A stretch of 64,000 nucleotides of DNA from Moesziomyces globuligerus (lineage: Eukaryota > Basidiomycota > Ustilaginomycetes > Ustilaginales > Ustilaginaceae), in NCBI GenBank assembly GCA_030849465.1, contig JARVLF010000010.1:496001-560000 (forward strand), read 5' to 3'. The notes below the pieces were generated by a model. It was not told the DNA's origin. It made no database searches and saw only the letters and a list, made by a program, of their open reading frames with translations. Both the position numbers and the translations under genes were made by a program. Every line of letters starts with the position of its first letter. Position 1 is the stretch's first letter. Shown piece by piece: positions 47,701 through 58,500 of this stretch.

Positions 47701-49095
47701 ACCAAGCCTTCGCAGGCTGATGCGACTGCGAAGATCAAGTCGAAGCACGACCAGACGCGTGCCAAGAAGCAGCGCGAGCCGGCGTCGAAGGACCGTCGCA
47801 GCAAAGACCATGACTATGAGAGCGAGGAGCAGGAGGATGACGTTGCTATTCCACAGCGCCGCGGCGATCGAGCCTTGCCCAAATCGGGCACAAAGAAGCG
47901 AGGAGTCGCAGCCTGGCTCCTCGAGGCAACGGACGAGGAAGCAGAGTCGGACGATGCCGCCTCGACAGAGCTGGACGCCATCTCGAGATCCGTGTCTGCG
48001 TCTGTGGAGCCTTCGGGTCTGGAGCAGAATGATGCCGAAACGGCGACGGCCAAGACGAAGAAGAAGCCGAGCGTCAAAGCGGGTACAGCAACGCGGAAGA
48101 AGGGTGTCGCAGCAGTCAAGAAGGGCGCCAAGGCGGGTCTCGACGTGCAAGACGACAGCGGCGACGGGACGGCGACGCCGGAGGTCGACGAGATCGGACC
48201 GAAAGCCAAGCTGGCCAAAGCGTCCGTCAAGGCGAAGCCCATCCCTGCCGATCCGTTCGAGGCCGGACTTGTGGAGGACGCCGAGGACCTCTACTTCCTG
48301 CGCCAGGCGCTCGAGCGCCTCGGAGATGGTGGGCTCCTCACGGAGGAATCGTGGCCGGAGGAGGAGGAGCCGGAAGCCGTAGCCGAAGATCCTGAATCTG
48401 TGCCCAGCGCGCCTGCTGCGCACCTGAGCGGTTCCGCCAGGACCGAAGGCATGTACCGCATCGCGCCTGCGCACAAGGCGGCGCATCTGCCGGACCGCAA
48501 CAAGGCGAGCGAGGAGGGCGATGCGGGCGCCAACGCGCAGGTGCTGCAGTCCGCGCGCAACAACCGCGCCGACTCGCGCCGACTCGTGCTCGGCATCGAG
48601 CAGCACAAGCGCGAAACGGCGACGGACACGGACATCTTCAAGTTCAACCAGCTCCGCACGCGCAAGAAGCAGCTCAAGTTTGCCAAGTCGCCGATCCACG
48701 ACTGGGGCCTCTATGCGATGGAGCTCATTCCGGCGGGCGATATGGTGATCGAGTATGTGGGCGAGGTGGTGCGACAGCAGGTGGCAGACGAACGAGAAAA
48801 GCAGTACGAACGCCAGGGCAACTTTTCCACCTACCTCTTCCGCGTCGACGACGACCTCGTCGTCGATGCCACGCACAAGGGCAACATCGCTAGGCTCATG
48901 AACCACTGCTGCACGCCCAATTGCAACGCCAAGATCCTCACGCTCAATGGCGAGAAGCGCATCGTGCTCTTTGCCAAGTCGCCCATCCGTCCCGGCGAGG
49001 AGCTCACGTACGACTACAAGTTCCAGTCGTCGGCGGATGACGAGGACGCCATCCCCTGTCTCTGCGGCTCGCCGGGATGCAGACGCTTCTTGTAA
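44770..49095 (+). CDS. SET1: histone H3 lysine-4 methyltransferase Set1 (COMPASS)
   Basis: A single exon encodes 1,441 residues. Set1 is the catalytic subunit of COMPASS and methylates H3K4 at active promoters. The N-terminal ~330 residues are Arg/Ser/Asp/His-rich. An RRM-like domain lies at about 490-620 (NLVITGLTPLIGAGQVLPLV, then LGIFCITFAHDFDERGKVVH). A middle region with charged Lys/Glu tracts follows. The nSET segment begins near residue 1,220 (LSGSARTEGMYRI) and continues with LRTRKKQLKFAKSPIHDWGL. The SET domain (about 1,300-1,425) shows IEYVGEVVRQQVADERE, the pseudoknot MNHCCTPNCNAK and GEELTYDYKF. The protein ends with a post-SET CLCGSPGCRRFL, with three cysteines for zinc. The stop is 92 bp from the CLF1 stop. 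The complete set of Set1 landmarks makes this certain. Confidence 0.97.
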   Translation: MPSFDSQSRHASGSASSRNDTRRRNERSFPDKYPERRSPDWRHRSSDRDFESRSFSERKRDGERGHDYDGHYHPSTSSYGYNYPEDRPNTSRQRSPHAASRHDSDHHHRRPDRRDRSPRTERERRREPEQDWKHGWDAGPDDDKRPGSRPYGDRNTPLDPGRSARASHFHRASSPDGAYRHSGTHSRGPEDHHSSRHDRRYSESREPRHHDSHRRVGRSDRSRSRSREPLHRSDTRDRHRPSTSRPASHAAAEPGELIDQSPRPDKDNATQPPPPSAPPSRPQPPYPETARKHPPLSVNADQDDDRHEALARSSSAMRGANGFHQDSTSGRDSHHPRTSDINGSHPSRTIQTNGHSRSDREDRRAGSSRRPPSPVPRSNPSRPETSSTSSPAPPRPEDAAVQAGDPRPPPSRSFGHVPLPHELDAEQRGQNAMVSNLIDVDKEFKPKWKTAAEKQVVDAKVLDPRKGRKLPSSRTLHRCKFIWDANSVGIKPLPPPRNLVITGLTPLIGAGQVLPLVRTFGRISASKLEMHPAIGQSLGIFCITFAHDFDERGKVVHELVDGQTPQNGAKAAKAAQLALNGRQIGPSRIITLLDREGEVVAEQVKLSLAASQAKRSAPNASAAVTAAASSRPSQSNMPPPDKPRASRPPADAGPALQPQSSSSVARQVSPRHDPRSPGWRSSQTSSSYADEARRERPSSTADLHGRRREVGGRDASFARSHTSRSESSSNEPSTAGVWEHAKTPRKIPKAEIMEELRAGERHYAFIPKPKSCDVTTKEINEQMANTGARWIRESDDGWYAAFDSKSDAHRCRVANETLTVGAYTLRVHVSNPPAAAAPASRGGEPKSNAAVNSASAIRKQAAAPAETPRTKLETGLRPLTTEEKQKTQWTAAELQDAVFRMLQKELAEVFLRDVKSRVVGPHLTSYLKPDGEGGKILAKAVIKKPAFPSKALDRGSATATTDGEARLPSFRKLGSVKTKPSQADATAKIKSKHDQTRAKKQREPASKDRRSKDHDYESEEQEDDVAIPQRRGDRALPKSGTKKRGVAAWLLEATDEEAESDDAASTELDAISRSVSASVEPSGLEQNDAETATAKTKKKPSVKAGTATRKKGVAAVKKGAKAGLDVQDDSGDGTATPEVDEIGPKAKLAKASVKAKPIPADPFEAGLVEDAEDLYFLRQALERLGDGGLLTEESWPEEEEPEAVAEDPESVPSAPAAHLSGSARTEGMYRIAPAHKAAHLPDRNKASEEGDAGANAQVLQSARNNRADSRRLVLGIEQHKRETATDTDIFKFNQLRTRKKQLKFAKSPIHDWGLYAMELIPAGDMVIEYVGEVVRQQVADEREKQYERQGNFSTYLFRVDDDLVVDATHKGNIARLMNHCCTPNCNAKILTLNGEKRIVLFAKSPIRPGEELTYDYKFQSSADDEDAIPCLCGSPGCRRFL

Positions 49096-49187
49096 CCACG
49101 CTCCGTCGCACGATCTCAGCCACATACGGACCAATTCAGTCCGGGGATACAAATACATTGGCGTGCATGTGAGGAAGAGAAGAGCGG

Positions 49188-51503
49188 CTAGGATGTGTCT
49201 TGATCGGCGTCGATCTCGCTGCCGGACTCGGAGCGTTGCGACTCGAGTTCCGAGGGGGGTTGCTGGGGGCTGGTGGGGGAGCCGTTGGTATCGGGTTGAG
49301 CTTCGGATTGCTGGTTCTGTTTGGCGGCTTGAGCGGCGCGCCAGGCGTGTGCCATCTGGAGCAGTTTGAAGGCGCCCTTGTTCTTGTCCTCGTCGTCGGG
49401 GAAGATCATGTCGTAGAACTCTTCCATGGCGCCCGAGGCGGCGTCGAGCTCGCGGCGCTTCTTGACGACGCGCGGGAACTTGGCTTCGACGCGCTCGAGC
49501 GTAGCGCCCGTGCCGTGCTCCCGCTCGAAGCTCTTCCACGCCTCGAGCAGCACCACACGTTCGTCCTTGAGTCCGCGATCCTTGAGCGAGTCGTACGCCC
49601 GCTCGAACACCGCCCTGGCCTCCGCAACCAACGACGCCCTTCTCTGCGCGCGCATCTCCTCCTCCTCAACCGTGAGCTCGCGCGACGCTTTCGGTGCCTC
49701 TTCGTCCGCCTCGTCGTCATCTTCGTCGGTATCGTCCTCGTCCTCCTCGATGGCTGCGGCCCGGTTGACTTTGGACATGGCATACGAGATCCACACCTTG
49801 ACGTGGGCGCTCTTCTCGAGCAGACGCTCGTACAGCGCATCGACTCGCTCCCACTCTCGCTCGTCGAACTCAAAGTCGATGTACGCCTTCCAGACGATCT
49901 CGGGCATGTCGAGCCCCCCGCTGAGCCCTTGTTCCGCTGCCTCGGCCTGGCCGACGCCGAGCTCGAACAGCGCGCGTGCGCGGTCGGTGTCGAAGAGGTT
50001 CTTCTCGAGCTCGGCGAAACGCACCCACGTCTGCGAGTTGGTCGGATCCCACTCGAGCGCCTTTTCGTAGATCTTGCGGGCGCGGTCGAACTCCTTGAGC
50101 GAGAGCTCGAGCTCGATGTAGGCGCTGAACAGTTTGAGCTTGGGAGCCATGCCGATGGCTGCACCCATCGTCTTGCGCGCCGTGGGCAGGTCGAGTCGAC
50201 GCACCTCGAAGCGCGCGTACTGCACCCACAGCTTGGCGAACGTGAACTGGCGATGCGGGACTACGCCGATGGCGGCCTTGTAGACCTCGCGCGCGCGGGC
50301 GTAGTCGCGCATCTCGATCTCCTCGAAGAGCGCATAGCGCAACCACAGGAAGATGTAGCGACGCCAATCGCGCTTTTCCTGAGACGCAGGCACCTGCGCA
50401 ATGGCGCGCTCGTACACCTCGCGCACCCGCTTGGCCGCCTGCTCGAGCTGCTCGTTCGTGCCGCCGGACCCAGCCAGCGCGCGGTAGGCATCCTCTTCGA
50501 GCCGCGTGTAGTCGAACCACGCGTCGTAATCGGGCAGTCCGCCTGCCTGTGCGGCGAGCTCTTCCTCGTATTGGATGCGCCTCTTGCCGATGACCGTGTC
50601 CTCAACAGTGCTCATGGTGCCGAACTGCTTTTCGAAGCGCGTGTAACTCGAGTAGATGCCCTCGGACTTGGACCGCGGCAGCCGCTCCAGCGCATACTTG
50701 TAGATCACCCGCGCGCGATCGAACTCCTTGAGGCGCGTCTCCATCTTGGCAAAGGCGGTGAATACGCTCTGCGCCTTCTCCATCGCCTCCTCGTCCTCGC
50801 CGATGTAGTCGAGCGCCATCTGAAACACCATGCGCGCCTTCTCCAGATCACCGCGGTCCTCCTCGAACTTGGCCCATCGGATCCACTGCTTCGGCGTCGG
50901 ATGACATGTGACGGCCCGCTCCCAGATGGCACTCGCCCGGTCCAGTTCGCTGTAGCGGACCTCGAGGTCGATGTAGGCGTGCCATGCTTTCTCCTCAGGC
51001 TCCCACGCCATCCAGCGTTCGAAGACCTGGCGGGTACCGGAGACGTTGCCCAGCAACTCTTCGAGGTGCACGTACTTGTACCACAGCTGGTCGATGCGCG
51101 GGAGGATGCCAACCGCTCGGTCGTAGAGGTTGCGTGCGTGTTGGACGTTGCGCATCTTAAGCTCCTGCTCCGTATACCGCAACCATACGGGAAGGTTGTG
51201 CGGATCGCGTTCGATGGCACGCTCGAAGACTGAGCGGCACCGATCCATTTCGCCCTGGCTCGCCTCCCACACGGCATACTTGATCCAGGCGTTCATGTTG
51301 CCGTAGCTGCGGCGGACGCGGTCCTCGAACCCGGCGCGCTTCCGGCCGCGGTACTCCTCGAGCTCCTCATAGTCCTCGATCTTCTGCTTGGGGGCAGCGG
51401 CGGGAAGTTCCTGGCGCTCGTTAGCCTCGCGCAGCAGCTGCTCGGCAGAGATCTGGATGGGCGCGGGCGCCCGGTTCTTGATCCGGGGGGCAGAGCGCGA
51501 CAT
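49188..51503 (-). CDS. CLF1: pre-mRNA splicing factor Clf1 (Syf3 / Crooked neck)
   Basis: A single exon encodes 771 residues; yeast Clf1 has 687. It is a HAT-repeat scaffold of the Prp19/NTC complex in the spliceosome. After the N-terminal [20 protein letters not shown] and the [20 protein letters not shown] block, which are highly typical of the family, about 14 HAT repeats follow, with W/Y and E at spaced positions: [80 protein letters not shown] and so on to about residue 600. An acidic insert ([19 protein letters not shown]) interrupts the array near residue 590. The C-terminal ~70 residues are Gln/Ser/Pro-rich and disordered. The tail-to-tail layout with SET1 leaves 92 bp. Confidence 0.96.
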   Translation of the reverse strand: MSRSAPRIKNRAPAPIQISAEQLLREANERQELPAAAPKQKIEDYEELEEYRGRKRAGFEDRVRRSYGNMNAWIKYAVWEASQGEMDRCRSVFERAIERDPHNLPVWLRYTEQELKMRNVQHARNLYDRAVGILPRIDQLWYKYVHLEELLGNVSGTRQVFERWMAWEPEEKAWHAYIDLEVRYSELDRASAIWERAVTCHPTPKQWIRWAKFEEDRGDLEKARMVFQMALDYIGEDEEAMEKAQSVFTAFAKMETRLKEFDRARVIYKYALERLPRSKSEGIYSSYTRFEKQFGTMSTVEDTVIGKRRIQYEEELAAQAGGLPDYDAWFDYTRLEEDAYRALAGSGGTNEQLEQAAKRVREVYERAIAQVPASQEKRDWRRYIFLWLRYALFEEIEMRDYARAREVYKAAIGVVPHRQFTFAKLWVQYARFEVRRLDLPTARKTMGAAIGMAPKLKLFSAYIELELSLKEFDRARKIYEKALEWDPTNSQTWVRFAELEKNLFDTDRARALFELGVGQAEAAEQGLSGGLDMPEIVWKAYIDFEFDEREWERVDALYERLLEKSAHVKVWISYAMSKVNRAAAIEEDEDDTDEDDDEADEEAPKASRELTVEEEEMRAQRRASLVAEARAVFERAYDSLKDRGLKDERVVLLEAWKSFEREHGTGATLERVEAKFPRVVKKRRELDAASGAMEEFYDMIFPDDEDKNKGAFKLLQMAHAWRAAQAAKQNQQSEAQPDTNGSPTSPQQPPSELESQRSESGSEIDADQDTS

Positions 51504-52188
51504 GTTGGGCGTGGTGCGGCACCGCGGCTGCGATGGGATGGGCGAGGTTGGCGCAGCGTTGGTCTGCTAGGTCTACAGGCTAGCAGTAGGCGGCTGGCTC
51601 TTATGTGCGTGCGGAAAGAGGCGCCGCCCAGGTCGCTTTGCTTCCAAAGTTGTGGTGGAGGTCGTATGGATGTCTTCGCGAGGGCTGAAGGATCGGAAGA
51701 GTTGAACCCTTCTACCGTTAACTCGTCAGTCATGCTTACGTATCTATGAGCGAGAGTGTAATATCAAAAGATATAACATCTTCTGTCCTCCGCGATCAGA
51801 AGAGACCGCAGATCGCCCTGCGAAGAGGGCGCAAAAATCGTCGGCGCTCAGACGCTCATCGCCAACACACGCACGAAGGTCGTCCTTCAGCCCACACGCA
51901 ACCACCAACCTCCCAGCATCCTCGCCGCAGCAACTTCAACAGATCAGCGGGATCGTCGTGGACTACAGGGCAAGCTCATTCACTTCCTCAAGGACATGCT
52001 CTGATAACACAGCATCGGTGCAGCGGTCGCCTTGCTTTGCAGCCACGCTGTGATTAGCTTCCGGAATTGGTGGGATCCGCCGCGCTTCATCTAGGTTTGG
52101 GCCAACCTTATTGTCGCTTGCAGCAGCACGACCTCATCAAACTTGACACGGCTGTAGCTCTGCTGCTCAGCCTGCACTTTTAGCAGCC
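51504..52188. promoter_or_regulatory. divergent promoter, CLF1 / NUP2-like
   Basis: 685 bp between divergent starts. The stretch near 51720-51785 is AT-richer than its surroundings. No gene, tRNA or tandem repeat is seen. Confidence 0.4.
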
Positions 52189-55100
52189 ATGGGTCCATCG
52201 AGACACACGCGCGCTGGCGCCTCAGCCGCCGCCGGCTCCTCCAGTTCCAGCCGCCCTCCGAGCTCGCCTTCCGCTTCCGCCCTTAGCACAAGGGGATCTG
52301 CCTCCAATGCACTCTCCAAGACACCCACAAGGGCATCGCCGTACGCAAGGACGCCCACCAAACAGTCCTCGGCCCTCAGCGTCGGTCCCAGCACGCCCGT
52401 GTCGCGGACCAACTCGCCCATGATGCTGCGCGAGATCTTCTCTATGATCAGCCCCTTCCGCGGTCACAGCCGCGCAAAGAGCTCCGCCGCCTTTGGCTCT
52501 GCCGATGACGCCGGTCAGGAGGAGGACGAGGTAGATCAGCGCCATGACGAAGAAGTCGACCACTCTGAGATCGACCACGCTCCTACCAGATCCAACGGAC
52601 AAGCGCAAATCACTAATGACGATCGCATGATCGAAGACGCAGAGGAAGGCGTCTCTGCCGCAGCCGAAGCCTCGTCGTCTCCTCATTTTGAGACGGAGAG
52701 CCTCCATGTGCCGCGTTCTTCACGTTCAGCTCGTCGTTCGGCGAGTCCCAGGCCATCAGCTTCCTCTTCAGCACCCACTACATCGCTGCCCTTGGCCAAC
52801 AGTGCGCTGGTCACACCTGGCCTGCGTCGTCAGGTGATGAGTATGCCCTCCGAAGGACCGGCGACACCGGGCCCTTCGACGCCGCTTCCCCAATCTTCTC
52901 AGACCAGCCCGGTCTCGCGCAACTACGACCTACTGGCTCGCTTTTTCTCCGAGAAGCAGCGCGGCGGTCAAGGCGGCCTCACGGAAGTCGAGGTCGAGGG
53001 CTGCATTAGGCTGATCGAGGAGAGCATGGCCACCGGTCGCAATCTCGAATCCGAATTCGCCCGCTCCTATCCCGCCTCCTACGGTCAGACCTACCCGAAC
53101 CTGCCGACCAGCGGCTTCGCGCCTTCATCCCGTGCAAGCAGCATTGCGCCGCCGGCCATGCCCAGCTCACAGTCGATGAACTCGCTCTTTCACCCGGGCA
53201 CAAGCAGGCTCACGGCCTCTTCAAGCGCCTACTCGTTCCTGGCGCCACGAGCGCCCGCTTCGCAGTCGAACCAACTCGTCCCGTCCGCCTCCTCCTCTCG
53301 CCGCCGGCCGATCTATCTCGGTCCCGGCATGAGCGGACTCTCTCTCAACCGCAGAAGGCCTCTCGCCAACTCTTCGCGAGCTTCTGCGCTGTCCAAGACG
53401 CAGGCGCAAGGCTGCCTGCCGAGATCAAGTACCGATCCGAGCTTGGCAAGGCACGCAAGAGACGCCGACGATGCCCTTGAGGCATCAGATCGTCCGGCGG
53501 GCCCGGAAGAGCCCAAGCGCCGCCGCATTGTCATCGCGACGGCCGACGCGGCCCCCTCTGCACAGAGTCGCCCGTCCGCGGCGGACCAGACGGTGCAATT
53601 CGAGTCCGCTTATGAGAAGGAAGCGCGCCAAAGCAGCCGGCTCGCCAAGGACCTCGCGGCGTCACCCGCAGGCACCAATGCCTCCGCCCTCAAGAGGCCA
53701 GCCCCAGCTGCCGACACCGCAGCCTCTGCCCAACCGCGCACCAGCCCACCCAAGGTGCCGACCCGCACTGCGAGCGCGATCCAAGACATCCTCAAGACAA
53801 CGCCTCCCGTGCGACCGCCCACCAAGCCCGAGCTGGTCAATCCGTACCAGTCGGCGGCACCTCTGTCCGTCAAGAGCAAGCGCACGCCGGACGACGAAGA
53901 CCCGGCTTCGCCACCCGTGCGCCGATCCGCACGTACCTCGATGCTGACGCGCGCCAAGGCGCGAGAGTCGGCAAGAGCTGCCGAGAAGAGCAGCCCTCCC
54001 AAGGAATCCGTGCTGGACCTCATCGAGCGCACCGCACCCAAGCTCTCCGCAGGCCGGAAGAAGGTCGACGGCGAGAATGCCGAGCCCCAACGAAACGGCA
54101 AGGCGCCAGTGGTCGAGTCGCCGCCCGCCCCTGCTGCCACGATCGAGCCATCGACGGAGGAGCGCAAGCTGCAAAAGACCGAAGAGGTGCAGAGGCGGCT
54201 CGAGGCGCTCACCAAGGCAAAGTCGCAGCAGGACCAAAACGCCACATCGAGGACCTCGAATGCCGATGCGTCTACGGCTAAAGCAGCCAAGCCGGCTACT
54301 GCGCTTGTGCCTCCGCAGTACACTGCCACCAAGCCCAAGAAGCCCTCGCCGCTGTCGGCGGCATTCCAGGCTCCAGACTCGCCAAGCTCCGACTCGGAGG
54401 CTCCAGCACCTCAGCCGCGCGCAGGTGCCATCGCCCAGCCCAACTTGAGCTTCGGAAGCCCGGTATCTGCCAGCAGTGCCAAGCCGCCCTCGTCCGGCTT
54501 CTCCTTCAGCGCACCCAAGCCCGCTGCGGCAGCAACGTCTGCGCCGTCTACGGGCTTTTCGTTCTCGGCACCCGCAGCGCCAGCATCCACGTCAGCTGCT
54601 GCATCAGCCCAGGCCCCCGCCCCGGCTCCCTCGAGCGGATTCAGCTTTTCGCCGAAGCCGGCTGCGCCCGCGGCGCCGAAGCCCGCCGCCGCTCCATCGA
54701 GCGGATTCAGCTTCTCAGCGCCGACGTATTCGACACCCGCTCCGTCCTTGCGGCCCTCGGCAGCAGCCAAGACTCAGCCTGCTCCCTCAGCTGAGGTCTC
54801 GCCACGGGCGGAGGTGCTAGCTGAGGACGCGGCGAAGCTGCCCAAGTTCGAATGGCAGGCCCCGGCGATCCAGACGGCGAGTGCTGGTGCCGATCGCGCG
54901 CTGCGCGACGAGATCAAGGCGGCTGCGGAGGCCGCGCTGCCCAAATTCGATTTCGTCTACGAGATTGAGACGCCCCGCGAGAAGGTCGAGACCAAGGCGG
55001 CGCCCACCGTCGCTTCGGCACCCAGCGCTGGCTTCAGCTTCTCCTCGCCCGTCTCTACATCTGCTGGCTCGACGGCGGCACCTTCTGCCCCTGCAACGGT

Positions 55101-55524
55101 TTCTGCGGTAGCCGAGTCCAGTGAGGACGGCTCTTCGGACGATCCGAGCAAGCCGCAGTCGTCGGGTTTGCTCGGAGAGGGCGAGGGCGAAGAGGGCGAG
55201 CAGACGCTGCTCGAGGTGCGCGCCAAGATCTGGAAGCTGGACATGGAGACCAAGAGCTGGAAGGACCTGGGCGTGTGCATCACCAAGCTCAAGCACAACA
55301 GCGAGACGGGCAAGCACAGGCTGCTTGCGAGGAACGAGGCCAACGGCAAGGTCGCCGTCAATTTCATGGCGTACAAGGGCCTCAAGACGACGCTGGACAA
55401 GACGGTCAACTCGTTCCTCGGTTTCGATGGTAAGGATCCTACGCAGTACAGGCTCAAGATCAAGACCGAGGACCAGGCTGCCGAGTTCAAGCAGCAGCTC
55501 GAGACCGCCGCCGCCAAAGCCTAG
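52189..55524 (+). CDS. NUP2: FSFG-repeat nucleoporin with C-terminal Ran-binding domain (NUP2-like)
   Basis: A single exon encodes 1,111 residues. The C-terminus (about 1,002-1,111) is a RanBP1-type domain: LLEVRAKIWKLDMETKSWKD, then GVCITKLKHNSETGKHRLLA, a basic/aromatic strand (KVAVNFMAYKGLKTTL) and QYRLKIKTEDQAAEFKQQLE. Residues ~760-960 carry five GFSFS units separated by Ala/Pro-rich spacers, i.e. FSFG-type repeats that bind importins. The rest is Ser/Pro/Ala-rich with scattered basic patches. One notable N-terminal segment, SPMMLREIFSMISPFRGH (about residue 77), could be an amphipathic membrane- or core-binding helix as in Nup1/Nup60. Yeast Nup2 shuttles at the nuclear basket to recycle importin alpha. 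Nup1-like or Nup50-like identity is an alternative; the Ran-binding domain favours Nup2. Confidence 0.85.
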   Translation: MGPSRHTRAGASAAAGSSSSSRPPSSPSASALSTRGSASNALSKTPTRASPYARTPTKQSSALSVGPSTPVSRTNSPMMLREIFSMISPFRGHSRAKSSAAFGSADDAGQEEDEVDQRHDEEVDHSEIDHAPTRSNGQAQITNDDRMIEDAEEGVSAAAEASSSPHFETESLHVPRSSRSARRSASPRPSASSSAPTTSLPLANSALVTPGLRRQVMSMPSEGPATPGPSTPLPQSSQTSPVSRNYDLLARFFSEKQRGGQGGLTEVEVEGCIRLIEESMATGRNLESEFARSYPASYGQTYPNLPTSGFAPSSRASSIAPPAMPSSQSMNSLFHPGTSRLTASSSAYSFLAPRAPASQSNQLVPSASSSRRRPIYLGPGMSGLSLNRRRPLANSSRASALSKTQAQGCLPRSSTDPSLARHARDADDALEASDRPAGPEEPKRRRIVIATADAAPSAQSRPSAADQTVQFESAYEKEARQSSRLAKDLAASPAGTNASALKRPAPAADTAASAQPRTSPPKVPTRTASAIQDILKTTPPVRPPTKPELVNPYQSAAPLSVKSKRTPDDEDPASPPVRRSARTSMLTRAKARESARAAEKSSPPKESVLDLIERTAPKLSAGRKKVDGENAEPQRNGKAPVVESPPAPAATIEPSTEERKLQKTEEVQRRLEALTKAKSQQDQNATSRTSNADASTAKAAKPATALVPPQYTATKPKKPSPLSAAFQAPDSPSSDSEAPAPQPRAGAIAQPNLSFGSPVSASSAKPPSSGFSFSAPKPAAAATSAPSTGFSFSAPAAPASTSAAASAQAPAPAPSSGFSFSPKPAAPAAPKPAAAPSSGFSFSAPTYSTPAPSLRPSAAAKTQPAPSAEVSPRAEVLAEDAAKLPKFEWQAPAIQTASAGADRALRDEIKAAAEAALPKFDFVYEIETPREKVETKAAPTVASAPSAGFSFSSPVSTSAGSTAAPSAPATVSAVAESSEDGSSDDPSKPQSSGLLGEGEGEEGEQTLLEVRAKIWKLDMETKSWKDLGVCITKLKHNSETGKHRLLARNEANGKVAVNFMAYKGLKTTLDKTVNSFLGFDGKDPTQYRLKIKTEDQAAEFKQQLETAAAKA

Positions 55525-58500
55525 GGCAATGTCAAGCGGTCGAAACGTTGGTTGTGCGGCCGTGGCCTGTGTGTCGTGTTGAGTCACTCCTTCCCCTTTC
55601 TTCCCGTACGCCCCTATTATTTGATTGACCAGTCTATCTACCCCCGTGGCTGGTTGATTGAAGAAGGAGGCTAGATTGACATCTTCTCTGCAGTTTCTGC
55701 GGAGAGGATTTTCAAGAAACTAGGATTTAGGTCAAGATCTCCCTTCGCTTCCGTGGGGCTGGACCCATTGAATGTTTCGCACATCCCCTCGCTACTCCTT
55801 TCCGATTTCTTTTCTTCAGAGCAGCAAACAGCAAATGGACTCGTCGCTTTCTGCACTTGGTTGCCTGCGTGGTGAGTATCGCGGTGGTTCGAGCGAGGAG
55901 GATGAGGATGGACAGAAGAATGGCGAGCCAGACTGGTCTCTCTTCTGGGCGTCTCTACCACGTCGGCGGAAGGGGATGCGTGGTGTGTCGACAGACGTCG
56001 ACGCGACCGCTATGCGTCCTTGATCCCTGCTGCACGACGGTAGCGCATGTCCAGGCGCGAGCTACCCTATAGTCTGAAAGGTCCGTCGTCCTCGTCTCGA
56101 GGATGGTGGGCCTGTGCTCGACAAGGCTCAACAAGTCCTAGAACAAACAAATCGTCGCATGCAACATGGCGAGCCTCGACCGTATCCATCGCCGGAACGG
56201 GTGAGGAGTGTTTCTGATTGCGAAGCACCTGCCCGTTCCGATAGCTGGAGTCGCGTCGGTTGGCAAGCCTTGCTGTGTATGCGATGAGGGCGGGCTTGGG
56301 TAGACAGGATGCCATATCTGGCGTCTTGGCTCCAAGGCCAAACCGTCTTCCAGGAGCGTCAAGGAAGCGCGGTGTTCATCACCACCCACATTCTTTGTCA
56401 CACGCCTTGTCCTTCGATCGACAGCGTCGGAGGCCATGTCTCGGTCATCGACTCGGGTCGGGTCGGGGGCGAATCCCGATGCTCGCCGCCCGGTCAAGCT
56501 GCACATCTGAGGTTGACCGGCCGCATCTCGCGCATGTCGACAGCGACCCTGGCACCTGTCAGGAACCCTGCGGTTTTCGGACGCTCATGCACGCGTCGTC
56601 TAGACTTCTCAGGGATGGCCGGTTGGAAGGTCGTCTACGGCAGCCTCCGATCCCCGGCCAACGCTCGCCCGTCAGCATGTGGACTCGCCACCGATATCCA
56701 TATCTGCAGCGGCCAATTTCGAACGTGCTCTCAGGTCTTCTTTGCTCGCCTACCAGCAACGAACAAGGATCGTGACTGGATAACCAATGACGTGCTCTTT
56801 GCATCGTGAGACTGGCTGCTGGTCAAGCATATGGCGCTGCGCACCATCTTAATTTGTATGTTCGGACGAGAGTAGGCTGGCGACTTTTCGGACGGTAGGC
56901 AATCTTTGCCAACAGAATTGAATTTGGTTCGAGAAAAAAAAGGACGAAAAATTCAGGTGAAAAGGGCTAGCGAGGCTAGACTCGCTGTGCAATGCTGGAC
57001 CCGCTGCGGAGCACTTTAAAGTCGGACGTTAAGGTTGAGGTGCATCTGGGGAGCGCGCTGCACGCTTCGATGGGCGCGGCTACATTTCGGCGAATGCATG
57101 GAGATGCATGCATGGCTTGGGGCAGCTTGCACGCTTCTCTCTTGTGGTCAGACAGCAGAGCCGCGCGGTAAGACCACACTCGGAACTCAACACCACTCAC
57201 GAGCTCCCCGGGCAGGCGGAGATACGGATCGACATGGCCATTCGAGCCGATCAAAGACTGGCCATAGACTGTCTTCGGGAGTCCCGCGGTGCTGGGTCGA
57301 GGTCCGACTCCCGAACTGCGACCCGACTCGTCTTATTAATACCACGCTGGAATGCCAAGCCGTAGACATCGGACAAGCCATCGAGGTGGGTGGAAGCCAA
57401 GCAAGTCGAGGCCGAAGTGCCGAGCCAAGGAGATAGGCTGGCCTCTGACCGGAGTACAGTAGCCTGGAGCTGTTCGGAATCCGACAACGTTTGCAGACTA
57501 GGCCGATCCAGGGTCGCGCCGACGCGCACCCAGGGAGGCGACTGAAGAAAGCGACTTGTACCGCTAGCTGCTCGGCGGAGCTTGGATTTCAAAGTGATCT
57601 CGCGAGAACCTTGCAGCGGCCAAGCTGAACCGAGTGTGCAGCCAAATTAGGCGCGGCTGCAGCTGGCAAGCCCCTCTCCATCCTCTATCTGCATACCGGC
57701 TGCGGTGCAGTCAGCGACGGTTCGACTTTCGTGGTGCACCGCAGCTCGGCTCGTGGGTCCGAGTGCACGCCAAGATCAGTGACCGGGGCACAGGTGCATT
57801 TCTCGGGTCACGAGTACACTGGATCATTTTGCAGGAGAAGCAAGGAGGCGCCGGAGCGAAAACAAAGCTCGTGGTGCAAGCACGATGATGCGACGATAGA
57901 ACGCAGGCGGCCTCGGAATCCGCAAAAACCGGCCTCTGGTGTACCATTGCAACGTTGTGTCAAACCTAATCCACCCAGATGCGCGGTCGGCAGGGGCACG
58001 AATCGAGTCGCCGAGTGCAGCTGTGGCGAGCGAAACGATGTGTGCCCAAATTAAAGCCCCTCCGATCGCGACCTGCAGGGCCGGGACGGAGGAGAGGGGA
58101 TTGGGTTGTTTGTCGCGAGGCTTGGATGGGCAGCAGCTCCAGCAGTGTGACAGCGTCCAAAGGGGCTTCTTCCAGCAGAATCAAGGCACGTCGGCCTGGA
58201 AGTTGTGCCAGGCTCAGGGTTTGATGCCCGCCTGTCATGTGTCGCGGCAAAGCTGCACCCTGGCCTCGCTCGCTTGGCACTTTGAAATTTCCAACGATCG
58301 CCTCGACGTCGTGGACCGGCACTTGAGCCCGTGTCACGCGCGGCGTCAAGCGGCGTCCCATCCGTGTTCAGGGTAGCAGAACCAATAGCCGAGCCTTCGA
58401 TCACGACGTGCAGATTCCTACATCCGCAGAGCCGCTCGTCCACAAGCCCTAGCTTAAGCCTCGCCACCCAACCTTGTTGGCCTCATTCCTCTCCGGACTC

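Noticed and set aside
51683..51705. tRNA-like GGGTTCAACTC on the minus strand near CLF1
   Set aside because: The T stem has mismatches and no anticodon arm could be folded. The same failure applies to GGTTCGAAC at ~20650 and GGTTCGACC at ~60485.
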